From positions 21,020,645 to 21,084,644 of the forward strand of contig ML682013.1 of assembly GCA_007922195.1 (NCBI GenBank): 64,000 nucleotides of DNA, given 5' to 3'. The translations under genes and the position numbers were made by a program. Of this stretch, positions 1 to 9,945 are shown piece after piece; position 1 is the stretch's first letter, and each line of letters opens with the position of its first letter. The stretch comes from Podocnemis expansa (Eukaryota; Chordata; Testudines; Podocnemididae). A model generated the notes under the pieces. It had not been told where the DNA came from. It saw nothing but the letters and a program-made list of their open reading frames with translations, and did no database searches.

Positions 1-885
1 GCTCCCCATGGCCAGGGCACTGGGCCCACATCACGTGGGAGAGCACTGGGGAGGAAGGGCCAGGAGGGGACAGTGGCCACTACATGGTGCTTCTTGGGGC
101 TGAGGGTGGCATCTCCTGGCCAGGGTGCTGGGCATGCCACTTGTAAAAGGTTGCTGACCTGGGTGCACCACATGGGGCCCACGAGCTGTCGTTTGGGGAT
201 CCCTATAACAGCTGCTGCTTTGGAAGCCCAAGGACTGACAGATGCTCCAGCCCTGCCCTAGTAGTAGTCCTGGAAAGCCACAGAATCCATGACCTCCATG
301 AGAAAATCATATCCTTAGTGCTGAGACATTATCTCCAACAACTGTACATCTTACATTTAAAGATGAACATTGCTGTTTGACACTAATGACTTAAAACCTA
401 TTGTAGTGAACAAAGCCAATTAAAAATACCCAAGCATAATACATAGTGTAGTTCACTTATTTATTCCACAAATATAATTTAGCTTTTATAATCTATTAAA
501 TGTACTGTAGCATAGTTTTGTAACAGTTATGAAGTATTAATGAAAGGCCTCATTAAACCTCTCTGTCATTAAATCTCTGGTAAACTGTGAGAAGAGATTG
601 CTTTTATTTTGCGTATGAATTAACAGGGGTGAGAATTGCTGCAATTCTACAGTAGCAGTGTTATTTTTTATACTTCAGGGCATAAAGTGATTACAACCTG
701 GATCAAGAAAGTTTCCCTGCGTGATATAGTAGTGTATAACTGTCCAAGTGCATTACTTTGCATCTGAATGTAGCACCTTGTGTAAGTCTAAGTTCCTACA
801 GTTATTGCAGAAAACATCTTTTGGTACCTTTAAAAAAAAAACTGATGCTTTGCCTTACACCACAGAATAACCAGAGTGTCTAGTA
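1..885. other. ZNF277 intron 1, distal part
   Basis: Positions 1-260 are GC-rich and look like the end of a repeat that starts outside the window; I could not place it in a family. Positions 260-885 are ordinary AT-rich intron. I saw no coding exon on either strand; the short frames here have no recognisable domain. Confidence 0.5.
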
Positions 886-1334
886 CAGGGGTCGCCAAAC
901 AAGTTGATTATTAAACCTTCAAGAGTTGCACTGAAGCCTATAGCCATATACTTTTACCTACTCCAAAATTACTGAGTTTAAAATTCATTGCACACTTTAA
1001 TTTTATTGTAAAAAAGGGGACAAATATCTGCTAATGTCAGATTCTAATAATTACTTAAGGTTACCATGAAAATTAGGCTTATACAGTAAAAACTTAGCTG
1101 CTGCTCGACGTAGAAGACTGCAGGCTAGTGGCAAGTTTTTAAAAATCCTGACCATGCCGCACCTCTCCCCGCCATCCTCGACCATGTCACTCTTTTCCCC
1201 ACTGTCCTGACCCCCTCCTGAACTCCTAGGCTGGGGCTGCTTTCCTAAACTGATTTGCTGATGTTCTTCTGGGAGCCACAATTTTTCATTCAAGAGCCAC
1301 ATGTGGCTCCCGAACCGCAGTTTGGCCACTCCTG
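886..1334. mobile_element. Non-autonomous hAT-type DNA transposon
   Basis: The left end reads CAGGGGTCGCCAAAC and the right end GTTTGGCCACTCCTG, an imperfect terminal inverted repeat starting CAG and ending CTG. Both sides carry the same 8-bp target duplication GTCTAGTA (878-885 and 1335-1342). An 8-bp duplication with CAG/CTG ends is typical of hAT transposons. The 449-bp interior has no transposase frame, so this is a deletion derivative or MITE. Confidence 0.85.
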
Positions 1335-1640
1335 GTCTAGTATCATAAATTAGGTAGCACATTATTACTAGTCAAACTATTATAACTGTAATTGGTGTTG
1401 CTTGGCATAGTATATATTTCACTTTCAGCTGGTTATAATAAATGAAGAACATGTTATTCCTTGAGGCGCTAAGCCATCTTTCAAACAAAAGACGAAATAC
1501 ATCCCCCAAACATGAACCCTAACTCACATATAGAGCACCACTGCCTTCAATGAAATACTATGTGGGAGTATAGAACCAGATCTCAATAGATATGTACCTG
1601 CCTTGAAGCTGCAGAAAGCAGTATTTTAAACTTTCCCAGA

Positions 1641-1853
1641 AGGGGTACCCATGTTAGTCTGTGTATAGCAAAAACAACAAGAATCCTGTGGCACCTTAAA
1701 GACTAACAAATTTCTTCAGGCATAAGCCTTCATCGGTTGTAATTCCCTTTGTCAGATGCAGGGGGCTGCAGCCCACGAAAGCTTATGCCCAAAAAAATGT
1801 GTTAGTCTTTAAAGTGCCATAGGACTCTCGTTGTTTTTGCTATATACAGACAA
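1641..1853. mobile_element. Hairpin-type retroposon, two-arm copy
   Basis: The two halves are inverted copies of each other. The left arm contains GGCACCTTAAAGACTAACA (about 1691-1710) and the right arm GTTAGTCTTTAAAGTGCC (about 1801-1818), with a loop between. The same arm recurs at 7811, 8306, 14508, 17318, 24944, 26525, 41537 and 62198. No target duplication was found here. I recognise the sequence as widespread in turtles and crocodilians but will not assign a formal family name. Confidence 0.65.
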
Positions 1854-1855
1854 GT

Positions 1856-3534
1856 CCTTGAAAACTGGAAAATTCCCAAACAAAAAAAATTCATTAAGTG
1901 AGACGTAAAGTTGAAAATGTGCTTTTTGGAGGAGTCCAATTAACATAAAAAAGCCCTTATATTACATGCGAAATGAGACACTCCCTCTACCCTCCCCCAA
2001 AAATCCAAACAAAAAAACAAACAGAAACCACAAAAACAAACAAAAAACCCCAAACCAACCCACCAGACATTTTCCAGGTTTTTGGTTTTTTAAAATACTT
2101 TTTAGAAGGCAGTGATCTTTGGATAATTAACAACTTTAAGCCTGTCCATTTGTGCAAATAATGAGAGAGAATTCTACTGGTATTAGCTACCTTGATTTGG
2201 GTTAGTGCAGTTAGTCAGACTAGTCATCAAACAGCAGCCTGTTATTTGAAAAATATCCACTACAGAGCTCACTGGTTGCTCAGAAACTACTGCATGGTAG
2301 GTAACAGAAGGCATGTTAGCACGGACCAGAAGTAACTTAATCACTAATAAGTATATATATATGCTCCAGAATGATGAAATTAAGTCTAATTGCATTTCCA
2401 TTCATGGATATTTATTATATTTGGAAGGATAGTTGATTTACAGGTTTGCCTTTAAAAAAAAAGCTATGGTTATACTTTGAACTCCCACAGCTTCGAAACT
2501 GCTTGGTCTCAATTGTCATTTCCACAGAACATGACAGTCTATGTGTAACTACGGGAAATTAATGGACATTATGCAAACACAATAAGGCACAAGGAGATCC
2601 AACCCATTGTTTTATAGAAGGCAGTCATCAGAGCAGATACCGCATATATATTCATTCTATCCAATTAAATTATGGTGTGATCATAGGTCATACAGACTTA
2701 TTTCACAAAGAAAAATAATCCATCATGGATTCAATTGCAATACTTAGCTTCACATGTCTTCCGGTTACACAGAAACATGTTGTAGAAGAATGTAAACTAA
2801 TCATTGTGCTAAACTTTTGTTACTGTAATATACAGTTATTTAAGGAGATGCTGCTGGTATTTTCATACAAGCCCACATAGAAAAGGTGTGTGTTAAACTA
2901 AACCATTTCCATTGTATTAAGCCTGCTTTCAGCCCTCTACCAAAGTCGATGTGCTCAATAAGTAATTTGAGAGAACTTTATTGGATTTCTATAAATAAAT
3001 TTTAAAAGGCTCTTTTTATATACAAGTTAGTTTAATATTAAGAAAGTGCAATACATTTTAAAAGGTCCATTTCTGCAATAGTACTTTAAATAGAACCTAC
3101 TGTACTCAAGTTAATTAATAAACCTATTTCAGCAGCAATCAGTAAAAGTTGCTGCTTATAAACTATTAAACCTGCACCAGTGTACCAAACCAGTGTCCCT
3201 AAAGGTTTTAACAGAGGCTGTAGGCAGGAACAAGAGGAGGCTGAAAAAGGTACAGGCTTGAAAACTCTTCAAACTGAAGGCACAGAAAGAATAAAAAATC
3301 CCAGAGAATTAACAGTATTTTGGATGCTTAGGACCCCATATGGCACCAAAAAAGAGGTTTAAACAACTCAGAGGATTTGCAGAGTCCTCCAGAAGTCTGC
3401 GTAAATTATGATGTCTGAGGACCCAACAGGACATTTGGGCTGTTTTAGTCATAGCAACTTAAAAATCCAACAGCATTCAATACACAGGGCTTGGGTTACC
3501 TGGATATTCCATCAACTGTTATTCATTGGTAGGG
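1856..3534. other. Intron without recognised feature
   Basis: AT-rich unique sequence with short A-rich runs (about 1985-2060). No exon, tRNA or element end was recognised. Confidence 0.5.
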
Positions 3535-4374
3535 TGACCATGTTTTCCCAAAGGGAAAATGAGACACCCTGAGCACCCAGCTGCCAAATCCCAGTCACCC
3601 TGGGGGACATTCAGAGCCTGGGGCTGGCAGAGGGGGTGGGGAAAGGAGTGGTGCTGGCATGAAGGAGAAAGCAAAGTAGGAATGTGAAGTTGCAGAAAGC
3701 ATACGCTGAGGGAAGGAAAAGAGAGAGGACCCAGATGGATAACTGAGGGAGGAGAGCATAGCAGTTTTAAGAGTTGTGTAAGAGGAAAGAATCAAGGGTT
3801 TGGGGGCAAGGAAGAGATTGGGATAAGGTGTACACTGAAAGGATTTGTGGGAAAAGAATAAAGAAAAAAGGGGTAATAGGAAGAAGCAGCAGGAGAATAA
3901 ACACAGTGGTCCCACATAAGAGCATTCAGGCACACACTTGACAGAATATTAGCTTTGAGCATCCTGTATCATGGCTCCAAAAAAGTGTCACAGCTGTTCT
4001 GCCAATGCTGGGAATGAAGCGATCAAAAGAACTTTAAACAGACCCCCCCCCCCCAAGTCCTTCTTTGCAGAGTGTCAACCTATCTCCCTGACAGCTGGCT
4101 CCTCCTTCTATCTCGAGGAGTCTAAACAAGTGGGATCTTTCCACAGTTCCAAGGAACAACAAGCCTTAGGCAATGTCTCCGTGGCCAGTGGTGCCACTGA
4201 CAGTGTAGGATTGGTTTTGTGTCAGTAAAGACGTGCTCAATCGAACCTGGAAGTAGCCGGAGGTCGATCTTTTAAGACCACCCTGGTAAATAGCGTGGCA
4301 CTGTGTCGACTCGAGGGCATTTCCCATCAACACGGCGCAACAGGGATGCCCCAGCAAGCAGGTGTTAAGAAGTT

Positions 4375-4470
4375 AATGGTAGATACGCAAGTTATTTTAC
4401 ATAGTTTGCATATCTCCCATTGAATGCTGCCAAAATCTTCAGGAAGTGTAGACCAGGGCTTAGGAACAGC
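4375..4470. repeat. Fragment of interspersed repeat shared with 42733-42826
   Basis: The stretch starting GTAGATACGCAAGTTATTTTA and ending AGTGTAGACCAGGG has a diverged counterpart at 42733-42826 that starts GTAGATACACAAATTATTTTA and ends AGTGTAGACTTGTCC. Both end in a TAGAC word like the TATGTCTACAC-ended elements, so this is probably the end of a related DNA transposon. Confidence 0.5.
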
Positions 4471-4644
4471 AAGTGTGTGGACAGTTTATTGTTTGCAAGA
4501 TCTGTTTTCTCAAGTGCTTTGGTTGTACCTAAATATTGTGCATGGTTACTTGTTACCAACTTTATTGTATTATTACTTGTGTTTTCATAATCTATGAGCT
4601 ATAACCGTAGCCTAGAATCCCATTGTGCTAGAATCATGATTAGT

Positions 4645-4750
4645 ACAATCACAAACACCCAGGAAAAAAAAGATAGCCTTTGCCCTGAGGAGTTTACAGA
4701 CTACGTACAAGACTGAAGGCAACATACAGATACAGACAGGCCAACAGGAG
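4645..4750. repeat. Ancient interspersed repeat, unassigned
   Basis: The phrase TTGCCCTGAGGAGTTTACAG followed by ACAGACAGG resembles a deeply conserved amniote repeat remnant. I cannot name the family from sequence alone. Confidence 0.3.
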
Positions 4751-5984
4751 AATATAAATTGGTCAGCATGGTAAGAAGTGGTATCAGCATCAAGCTTTTA
4801 GTAGGGATCACAGTGCGATGCTTCTTGGGAATACCCAAGTTATGAGCTCCCTTGCTACCACCTGCCATTAGAATGAGAAAGCCTTCTCTTTGCCTGATGT
4901 GAATCAATTCCCCACCTCCACCAGCCTCTGGCAACACAAGCTTCTAGGCTTCCATAGGCCCCTTTCTCTCTTTACAGGCTAGCAATAAGTATGCTCCAAC
5001 CCCCAAGTCCTTAGAGTTTCCTTCTGGAGTGTCCAACAGGCCCTGATCCACTGTTCCCAAAGGAACAGTACACTACAGTTTATCAGTTACTTATTATCAA
5101 TAAGACCATAGCTCTGCTTAACACACCATTCGGACATACTTATAATAAAAACAAGACCAAAGAACAGAGATTTGAGAAGCAGACAAGACTTATTGTAAAC
5201 AAATGTGTGCGTATAAAAATCTTAACACGCTTTCTAGAGCCTAAACTTAAACAAGAGATTCCTCCATTTCATAAAGATTTAGTGCAACTGAAATTTCAAT
5301 CTCAGCATTAAACTGTCAGACCAGCTGTGATCCTACATTCGTAAAACAAGTCAGATGACAGCTTGCACATGTGGTGTAATGGTAACTGGGTGCACACTTG
5401 CACCTGCAGCTATAGTTCCAACAATCCATTATCTTAACTTGTAAAAACCATAACCCTCATGCTTGTTTTTTCATCTCTAGAATCTCTGCTGGAGATTTTC
5501 CAATCACTTCATTTGCATTTTGGTCAGACTGTAAAAAGGCATTCATTGTGACGTATACAATACTCAATCTATGTGAAGCCAGACATGCAGCTAAACAAGG
5601 GTCTTTCACGCAGGAAATGTTTATCACTGTTGGTAATCAAAGACCTTAAGAAAATAATTTTTAGTGTATATATACTTAATTCCTTACATATTACTCAGGC
5701 ATAGCTTTCACAATGATTTCGAGAAACAGTGTGACACAGGTTTTCGATAAAGTTCTTACATGATGCACCCTGGAAAACTAATATACAGATATCGGACCCA
5801 GGGGATCCCTGTAAGCCTTAAGCGAACATGTGCCCTTTGCCAAGTGCCACTAAGTTAGGATGATGAAACAGCACATGTGAAAAATAAGCATGAGAATGGG
5901 GCATAATAGGGGCCAATATAAGACACAGTCCCAAATATAGGGACTGTCTCTATAAAAATCAGGACTCCTGGTCACCTTACACCA

Positions 5985-7089
5985 AGAAGTTCCTGGTTAC
6001 ACAAAGAAAGAGAGATTTTTAAGGACTTTTTCTTCTGAAAAATAAAAATGAACCGGGTTTCCAGATGTTTATAGGGAAATTCTCCAAAGTGTAAGGGGCA
6101 GCAGAGAAAACAAGATAAAGGTGCTTGTTGGAAAATGTAATAAGTGGGCAGACTAGATCAGGGAGAGGAAGAAGAGGACCAAGAAGAGAAACCTGTGGAA
6201 CCTTCACAGAAAGCTGGAGGGGATTTGAAGGTCATCCAAAGGACATGGTGAAGGAGCAGGAGGAGAACCGGAAAAAGACAGAGTCACAGAAACCAAGAGA
6301 AGACAAGATTTCAAGAAGAGGAACATAGTTGACTGTGTTAAAGGCACCTGAAAGGCTAAGGAGGCAGAGGATAGAGTAATGATTCTAAATTCTGGACACG
6401 AGGCGGCCATTAAAGACTTTGATGCAAGTGTCTTAGTTTACTGCAATGGATAGAAGCCGTATTGGAGAGGTTTTAGGATGAAAGCGAGTAGAGGGGCTCC
6501 AGACAGCAATTATAAACAGCATGTTCAAGAAGTTTAGAGATGAAAAGGAAATGGTGTGGTAAGCTGGAGAGACAAGTAGGGTCGTGGGTGGCTTTGTTTA
6601 AGATAAGTGATACTAAGGCATGTTAGTATTGTGAGAGGCAGAGCCAGAAGAGAGCGAAAAGCTAATCAGAAGAGTAATGGAGGACATGAGTGTGGATACA
6701 ATGGGAGATCAGGGAACAAGATGGATTTACTGTGGAAAATAGTGGGGTTAAAAGATGAGAACAGATGGGAAACTTCTGCATCTGTGACCAGGGAGGAGGA
6801 CAGTTGAGGCGTGGTGAAAGGAATAAAAAGTAGGAAGGAAGAAGAGTCGAGGGGAGAAAATCATGTCATATCTTGTAAATCTGCTCTTGAAAGAAATCAG
6901 CAAAATTATGTGCTGAGAGAGAGAAGTGGTGGGAGGATGTGGGGAGCATATGAGGAATGAGTCAAAAGTGGTGAAAAGGCAGCTGGGAGTGAGGGAACAG
7001 AATAGCAAGATATGAACCTATGTCAGATTTGTTGGGGAAACTGCACTGAGTAGCAGGTGACTGCTATCCAAAGCCCAGTCTGATTTGTA
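5985..7089. other. AG-rich intron stretch
   Basis: About 6120-7010 is purine-rich on the plus strand (GAAGAAG, GGAGGAG and similar). This produces several open frames on both strands with biased composition and no domain. No gene is supported. Confidence 0.5.
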
Positions 7090-7369
7090 ATCAAATTTGC
7101 TTAAGTACAGCAATTAACATGTATTCTATGGAGCATGTGGGGAGACTGAAATGTTCCCCTACTGGTTTTTGAGTTTTGTTATTTCTGATGTTATTTGTGT
7201 CTAATTATTCTTTTCCACAAAGACTGCCCTGTTTGTCCAATGTACAAGGCAGAGGGGCATTGCTTACACATGACGGCATAGATCAAATTAGTGGACAAGC
7301 AGGTGAACAAGTCCTTGATGGAGTAGCTGGTTTGATCAGATCCTATGATTGTGTCACTTGTGCATCATA
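7090..7369 (-). pseudogene. Penelope-like retroelement fragment, GIY-YIG endonuclease end
   Basis: Read on the minus strand from about 7366, one frame contains LFTCLSTNLIYAVMCKQCPS followed by ALYIGQTGQSLWKRII. This is the GIY-YIG nuclease core (the IYA and YIG segments) with the Cys-x-x-Cys pair seen in Penelope-like elements. The frame hits a stop after RHK, and the family-typical segment KPVGEHFSLP resumes in another frame, so there is at least one frameshift. No reverse transcriptase is visible upstream, as expected for a truncated copy. It is a dead fragment in an intron. Confidence 0.75.
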
Positions 7370-7810
7370 AGCAAATGGATTACAAATCAAAGCTTCAAAG
7401 AGAAACCGTAGAGTTGGAAGTCATAACCAGATCTGACACTGTTGCCTTGGGCTTAAATTGGGTTATTGGCTGGTTTTCTTACTACAATAGGAGTGTTTGT
7501 CTTCTCCGTACCCACGGCTATAATGACAGCAGGGTGAACGGGGCTTTGCCACAGGCACTCTGGAGCAGCTCAATAGAGCTACTCTATTAAAGAGCTCATT
7601 TCGCGCCACTGGCCCCAAGCGCTGTTAAGTGCAAGGTGCACGTTCTGATCAGAGCTTTACGGCTCTGTCTCTACATCCCCTCCTTCTAATAAGCTGTCCA
7701 CAGTTTCACTCTAAAATGCTTTGATTTTCTGTAACAGTCTGACCTGATAATGACTTCCACTTCCCTGCATATATTTTCCTCCCATTATGTAAGGTCTTCA
7801 TATTCATCCA
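7370..7810. other. Intron without recognised feature
   Basis: Nothing recognisable beyond the edges of the adjacent repeats. The short plus-strand frames have no domain. Confidence 0.45.
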
Positions 7811-7900
7811 TCAGATGAAGTGCGATTTCCTCCCATGAAAGTTCATGTGATAAATAAATTTGTTAGTCTTTAAAAGCGTCACAGGACTCCTCGTTTGTTG
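7811..7900 (+). mobile_element. Hairpin-type retroposon, single arm
   Basis: Contains the family words CCCATGAAAG, AAATTTGTTAGTCTTTAAAA and CACAGGACTCCT in the standard order. No target duplication is visible. It is homologous to the right arm of the copies at 24944-25168 and 41537-41726. Confidence 0.7.
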
Positions 7901-8135
7901 TACCTTTCAGTTAAGTCCATTCTCTGACAAGTTTTCTGAACAGCATAGGTCAGTTTTGCTACAGACTATTTTCATGCTCGTTGCTGACCCATCTTTGTTA
8001 GGTGCAATGATTAGTAAGTTATTAATAAGGAATTAGGACAGAACTCAGTCTAGCTGGGCACACTGGCAACCCCAACGAAAGGTGCTACACTACAGTACCA
8101 CCCAGCACGCTTTCCATGCAAGCGCCGTCCTAGAC

Positions 8136-8300
8136 CAGGGGTCTGCAACCTGTGGCTCTGGAGCCACATGCAGCTCTTTGGCTGCCCTCTTGCTGCTCCA
8201 CGATCCCATGCCACCGGGGAAATCTACAGGCAGCCCATTCCTGGCCCCAGGTCCCCTGCCACCAGGGGACTGCTTCTCTTCCTGGGCTCCTCACCCTCTG
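8136..8300. mobile_element. hAT-type element, left part
   Basis: Begins CAGGGGTCTGCAACCTG, followed by GGAGCCACATGCAGCTC. The reverse complement of the element at 39789-40121 begins CAGGGGTTTGCAGCCTG, followed by the equivalent GAGCCACATG segment. The right end was not found. A hairpin-type retroposon inserted downstream at 8306 has separated or replaced it. Confidence 0.6.
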
Positions 8301-8305
8301 CCAAG

Positions 8306-8430
8306 TTCCAAAGGGGGAGCCCTGTTAGTCTAGTAAAGCAAAAAACAAAACAAGGAGTCTCAGGGCACTTAAAGACTAACAGATTTATTTATCACATGAC
8401 CTTTTGTGGGAGAAAATCCCACTTCATCAG
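8306..8430 (-). mobile_element. Hairpin-type retroposon, 5'-truncated single-arm copy
   Basis: Contains CACTTAAAGACTAACAGATT and GGGAGAAAATCCCACTTCATC. The flanks share the exact 10-mer TCACCCTCTG (8291-8300 and 8431-8440), and the next bases remain similar, so the target duplication is 10 bp or more. Such a long duplication points to LINE-type target-primed insertion rather than a DNA transposase. Confidence 0.75.
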
Positions 8431-8670
8431 TCACCCTCTGTCAGAAGGTGCTGCAGTTGGCACCATGGCCCAGCTGCCCACCAGCAGCCATTGTGGCTCT
8501 CAGCTAGGGGTACCAGACACCAAAGTATGGAAAGGAGGCCAGGGAAATATGAAACGGAGGGCACATGGAGAAAATGTAGTATTAATGTAATAGTCTTTTG
8601 TTTTTAGGGGGCCCTGGAACGCTTCCCCCTAAAATTAGGGTGTTGTGGAGCTTTCCAGCATACTTTAACT

Positions 8671-8840
8671 CAGGGATCTCAAACCCAAATCACCATAAGG
8701 GCCGCATGAGGACTAGTACATTAGCCCAAGGGCAGCACCACTGAAAACTTTTCATACAACGATACTGCAAATATCAGTAATGATAGTGTCATTGTGGGCC
8801 ATAGGAAATAGCTTTAAGGGCCGCATATTTGAGACGCCTG
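8671..8840. mobile_element. hAT-type MITE with CAGGGATCTCAAAC ends
   Basis: Ends are CAGGGATCTCAAACCC and TTTGAGACGCCTG. The flanking 8-bp target duplication is CTTTAACT (8663-8670) and CTTTAACC (8841-8848), one mismatch. Internally it shares GGGCCGCATGAGGACTAGTA and CACCACTGAAA with the copy at 55654-55862. It lies inside the 8507-9092 MITE; the empty site is visible in the copy at 22539-22825. Confidence 0.85.
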
Positions 8841-8958
8841 CTTTAACCCCTCCAAGTAAAAAGCCAGACAAAACTCATGTATTTTTAAAAAGCAGGCTGG
8901 ACGGAAGATGTGAAGGTAAAAAGGAGGGCATGTCCTCCCTCTGCCTGACAGCTGGTAA

Positions 8959-9085
8959 CAAATCAAATCAAATCAGATCAAATCATAGGGCTGGAAGGGA
9001 CCTCATGAGATCATCGAGTCCAACCCCCTGGGAATTGAACCCAGGACCTTCTGCATGTTAAGCAGAGGTGTTAGCCACTACACTG
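8959..9085 (-). mobile_element. tRNA-Val-derived SINE with CR1-like tail
   Basis: On the minus strand the head reads AGTGTAGTGGCTAACACC, then CTTAACATG at the anticodon-loop position (AAC), then the B-box-like GGGTTCAATTCCC. This order matches the body of a valine tRNA. It is joined directly to a CR1 3' end (GGTCCCTTCCAGCCCTATGA) and a (TTTGA)n tail. The tail implies mobilisation by the CR1 reverse transcriptase. GTAAC on both sides may be a short target duplication. A second copy is at 17852-17957. Confidence 0.75.
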
Positions 9086-9092
9086 TAACCCT

Positions 9093-9289
9093 ACTCTCCA
9101 CACACTTGCTTACTGAAGGACTTTTTAAAAATGCCTCTTCTTAGCTTTTGGGCTGCCAACCCCTAGGCTCACTTTAAGGCGGGGGGTTTCAAACTTTTTT
9201 CCTTGGGCCGCAGTTGATAAAGAGCATCCATGCTCGCACCCAGCAATTACACCTTTGAGCAATGCACTCTCGTCTTTTTGCAGCGGCAC
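9093..9289. other. Sequence between repeats and CpG island
   Basis: Contains a partial repeat end (GGGGGTTTCAAAC, about 9181-9193) that resembles an hAT terminus without a visible partner. Nothing else was recognised. Confidence 0.35.
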
Positions 9290-9466
9290 CGCAGTGCCTG
9301 AGGGTCCCGACCCTAAGTCTGACAGCCAGAGCCTTGAGGGCCAGGCCTCTTGCTCGCCCCCAGCCCCGCCCTAAGGGGGGAGCCGCCGCCGCCGCCGCCG
9401 CGAGCAGGCCCGACTGAGGAGCGCCGCGCGCCGCCCTTTCCCGCCTGCGCGCGCGCCCCTACTCAC

Positions 9467-9503
9467 CCGGCGCGGGACCCGCCACCCCTGAGGCAGAAGC
9501 CAT
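9467..9503 (-). CDS. ZNF277: First coding exon of ZNF277 (probable), 5' part only
   Basis: On the minus strand an ATG at 9503 opens MASASGVAGPAP, and after one further base (exon end 9467) a consensus GTGAGT donor follows (9466-9461). The exon gives 37 coding bases, ending in phase 1. The start codon lies in a CpG island, divergent from DOCK4 about 400 bp away. ZNF277, a C2H2 zinc-finger protein, is the head-to-head neighbour of DOCK4 in human 7q31, and its protein starts with a small alanine- and serine-rich segment before the zinc fingers. The peptide itself is too short and variable to identify the gene, so the assignment rests mainly on synteny, donor position and promoter context. No second exon was found in the remaining 9.4 kb. 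The 5' UTR boundary is unknown. An alternative is a non-coding divergent transcript. Confidence 0.62.
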
Positions 9504-9522
9504 GCCACGCTCGTAGAACTAC

Positions 9523-9555
9523 TGACGTAGCCACTGGAGCAGCTCGCGAACCAAT
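9523..9555. promoter_or_regulatory. CRE-like half site and CCAAT box
   Basis: TGACGTA at 9523-9529 is a CREB/ATF-type core, and CCAAT at 9551-9555 is an NF-Y-type box. Both lie 20-50 bp upstream of the ZNF277 start codon and about 350-380 bp upstream of the DOCK4 start codon. Function is inferred from motif and position only. Confidence 0.45.
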
Positions 9556-9598
9556 CGCAGAGGCCGCTAGGGCCGCGGCCCCACCTTCAGAGCGCGGA

Positions 9599-9623
9599 GC
9601 ACGTCGGGACCTGCAGTCCCGCC
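9599..9623 (-). promoter_or_regulatory. ZNF143-like site, copy 1
   Basis: On the minus strand the sequence GGGACTGCAGGTCCCGACGT resembles the ZNF143/THAP11 promoter motif (ACTACAATTCCCAGCATGC type) with several mismatches. It sits between the divergent starts. Confidence 0.4.
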
Positions 9624-9685
9624 GCTCCAAGGCGGCGGCCAGAAGGGGGCGAGGCCGTGCTCGCGCCCCGCCCCCGCCGCGGAAA

Positions 9686-9705
9686 AACTACGCTTCCCGG
9701 CATGC
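9686..9705 (+). promoter_or_regulatory. ZNF143-like site, copy 2
   Basis: AACTACGCTTCCCGGCATGC matches the ZNF143/THAP11 consensus closely (ACTAC..TTCCC.GCATGC core). Such sites are typical of bidirectional CpG-island promoters. It lies about 200 bp upstream of the DOCK4 start codon. Confidence 0.65.
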
Positions 9706-9902
9706 TCCGGGCCGCGGGCGGGCGCTGTGAGCGGCCGGCGGGGGCGCTGGGCTCAGTCAATCCCAACAATGACTCCTGAGGCGCGGGGCTGAGGCGCCCC
9801 GCCGAGCCTGAGCAGCGGCGGCGGCGCGGGGCAGGGCAGAGGGTCCGGCTGGCCGCTGCGCTCATTGTCTGCCGGGGGCCGGGAGGGCGGCGCGCGGCGA
9901 GC

Positions 9903-9939
9903 ATGTGGATCCCCACGGAGCACGAGAAGTACGGCGTGG
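9903..9939 (+). CDS. DOCK4: DOCK4 exon 1, first coding exon (5' part only)
   Basis: The ATG at 9903 opens MWIPTEHEKYGV, the start of vertebrate DOCK4; the paralogue DOCK3 begins MWTPTEEEKYGV. The 37th coding base is followed by a consensus GTGAGT donor (9940-9945), giving phase 1. That leaves a G to complete the next valine codon, as in the DOCK4 continuation before its SH3 domain. DOCK4 is a large DOCK-family guanine nucleotide exchange factor for Rac and Rap at the plasma membrane and cytoskeleton, with an N-terminal SH3 domain, C2-like DHR1 and catalytic DHR2 domains, and binds ELMO. Only the first 12 residues and one base are here. The exon sits in a CpG island shared with the divergent ZNF277 exon. 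The reading frame that runs on past 9939 to 10466 is intron read-through. The 5' UTR probably starts in 9600-9900 but cannot be fixed. Confidence 0.93.
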
Positions 9940-9945
9940 GTGAGT

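Larger units (their letters stand above)
3535..5984. mobile_element. Possible terminal-inverted-repeat element, ends only
   Basis: The left boundary begins AGGGTGACCATG and the right boundary ends CTGGTCACCTTA, an inverted match centred on GGTGACCA. The right 70 bp (5915-5984), with the paired words AGTCCC and GGGACTGT, resembles a common reptile MITE end. The two ends may bound one 2.45-kb element or belong to two unrelated fragments, since nothing between them encodes a transposase. The frame at 3971-4228 crosses a poly-C run and has no recognisable domain. Confidence 0.35.
8507..9092. mobile_element. MITE with GGTTACCAGAT-type ends, interrupted twice
   Basis: Homologous along its length to the uninterrupted copy at 22539-22825: both share TATGGAAAGGAGG or its variant, TTTTTAGGGGGCCCTGGAA and GGTAAAAAGGAGG. 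The left end is GGGTACCAGACAC and the right end is split as CTGGTAAC plus GTAACCCTAC. It is broken by an hAT-type element (8671-8840) and by a SINE (8959-9085). No coding capacity. Confidence 0.75.

Noticed and set aside
3971..4228. 85-residue frame starting MAPKKCHSCSAN
   Set aside because: It crosses a poly-C run, has a single Cys-x-x-Cys and no family match; it lies between possible transposon ends.
6125..7008. Charged plus-strand frames and Phe/Leu-rich minus-strand frames
   Set aside because: They are products of purine-rich composition; no splice signals or domains.
8959..9085. Possible functional tRNA-Val gene
   Set aside because: The head is truncated, the acceptor stem is absent and it is fused to a CR1 tail, so it is a SINE.
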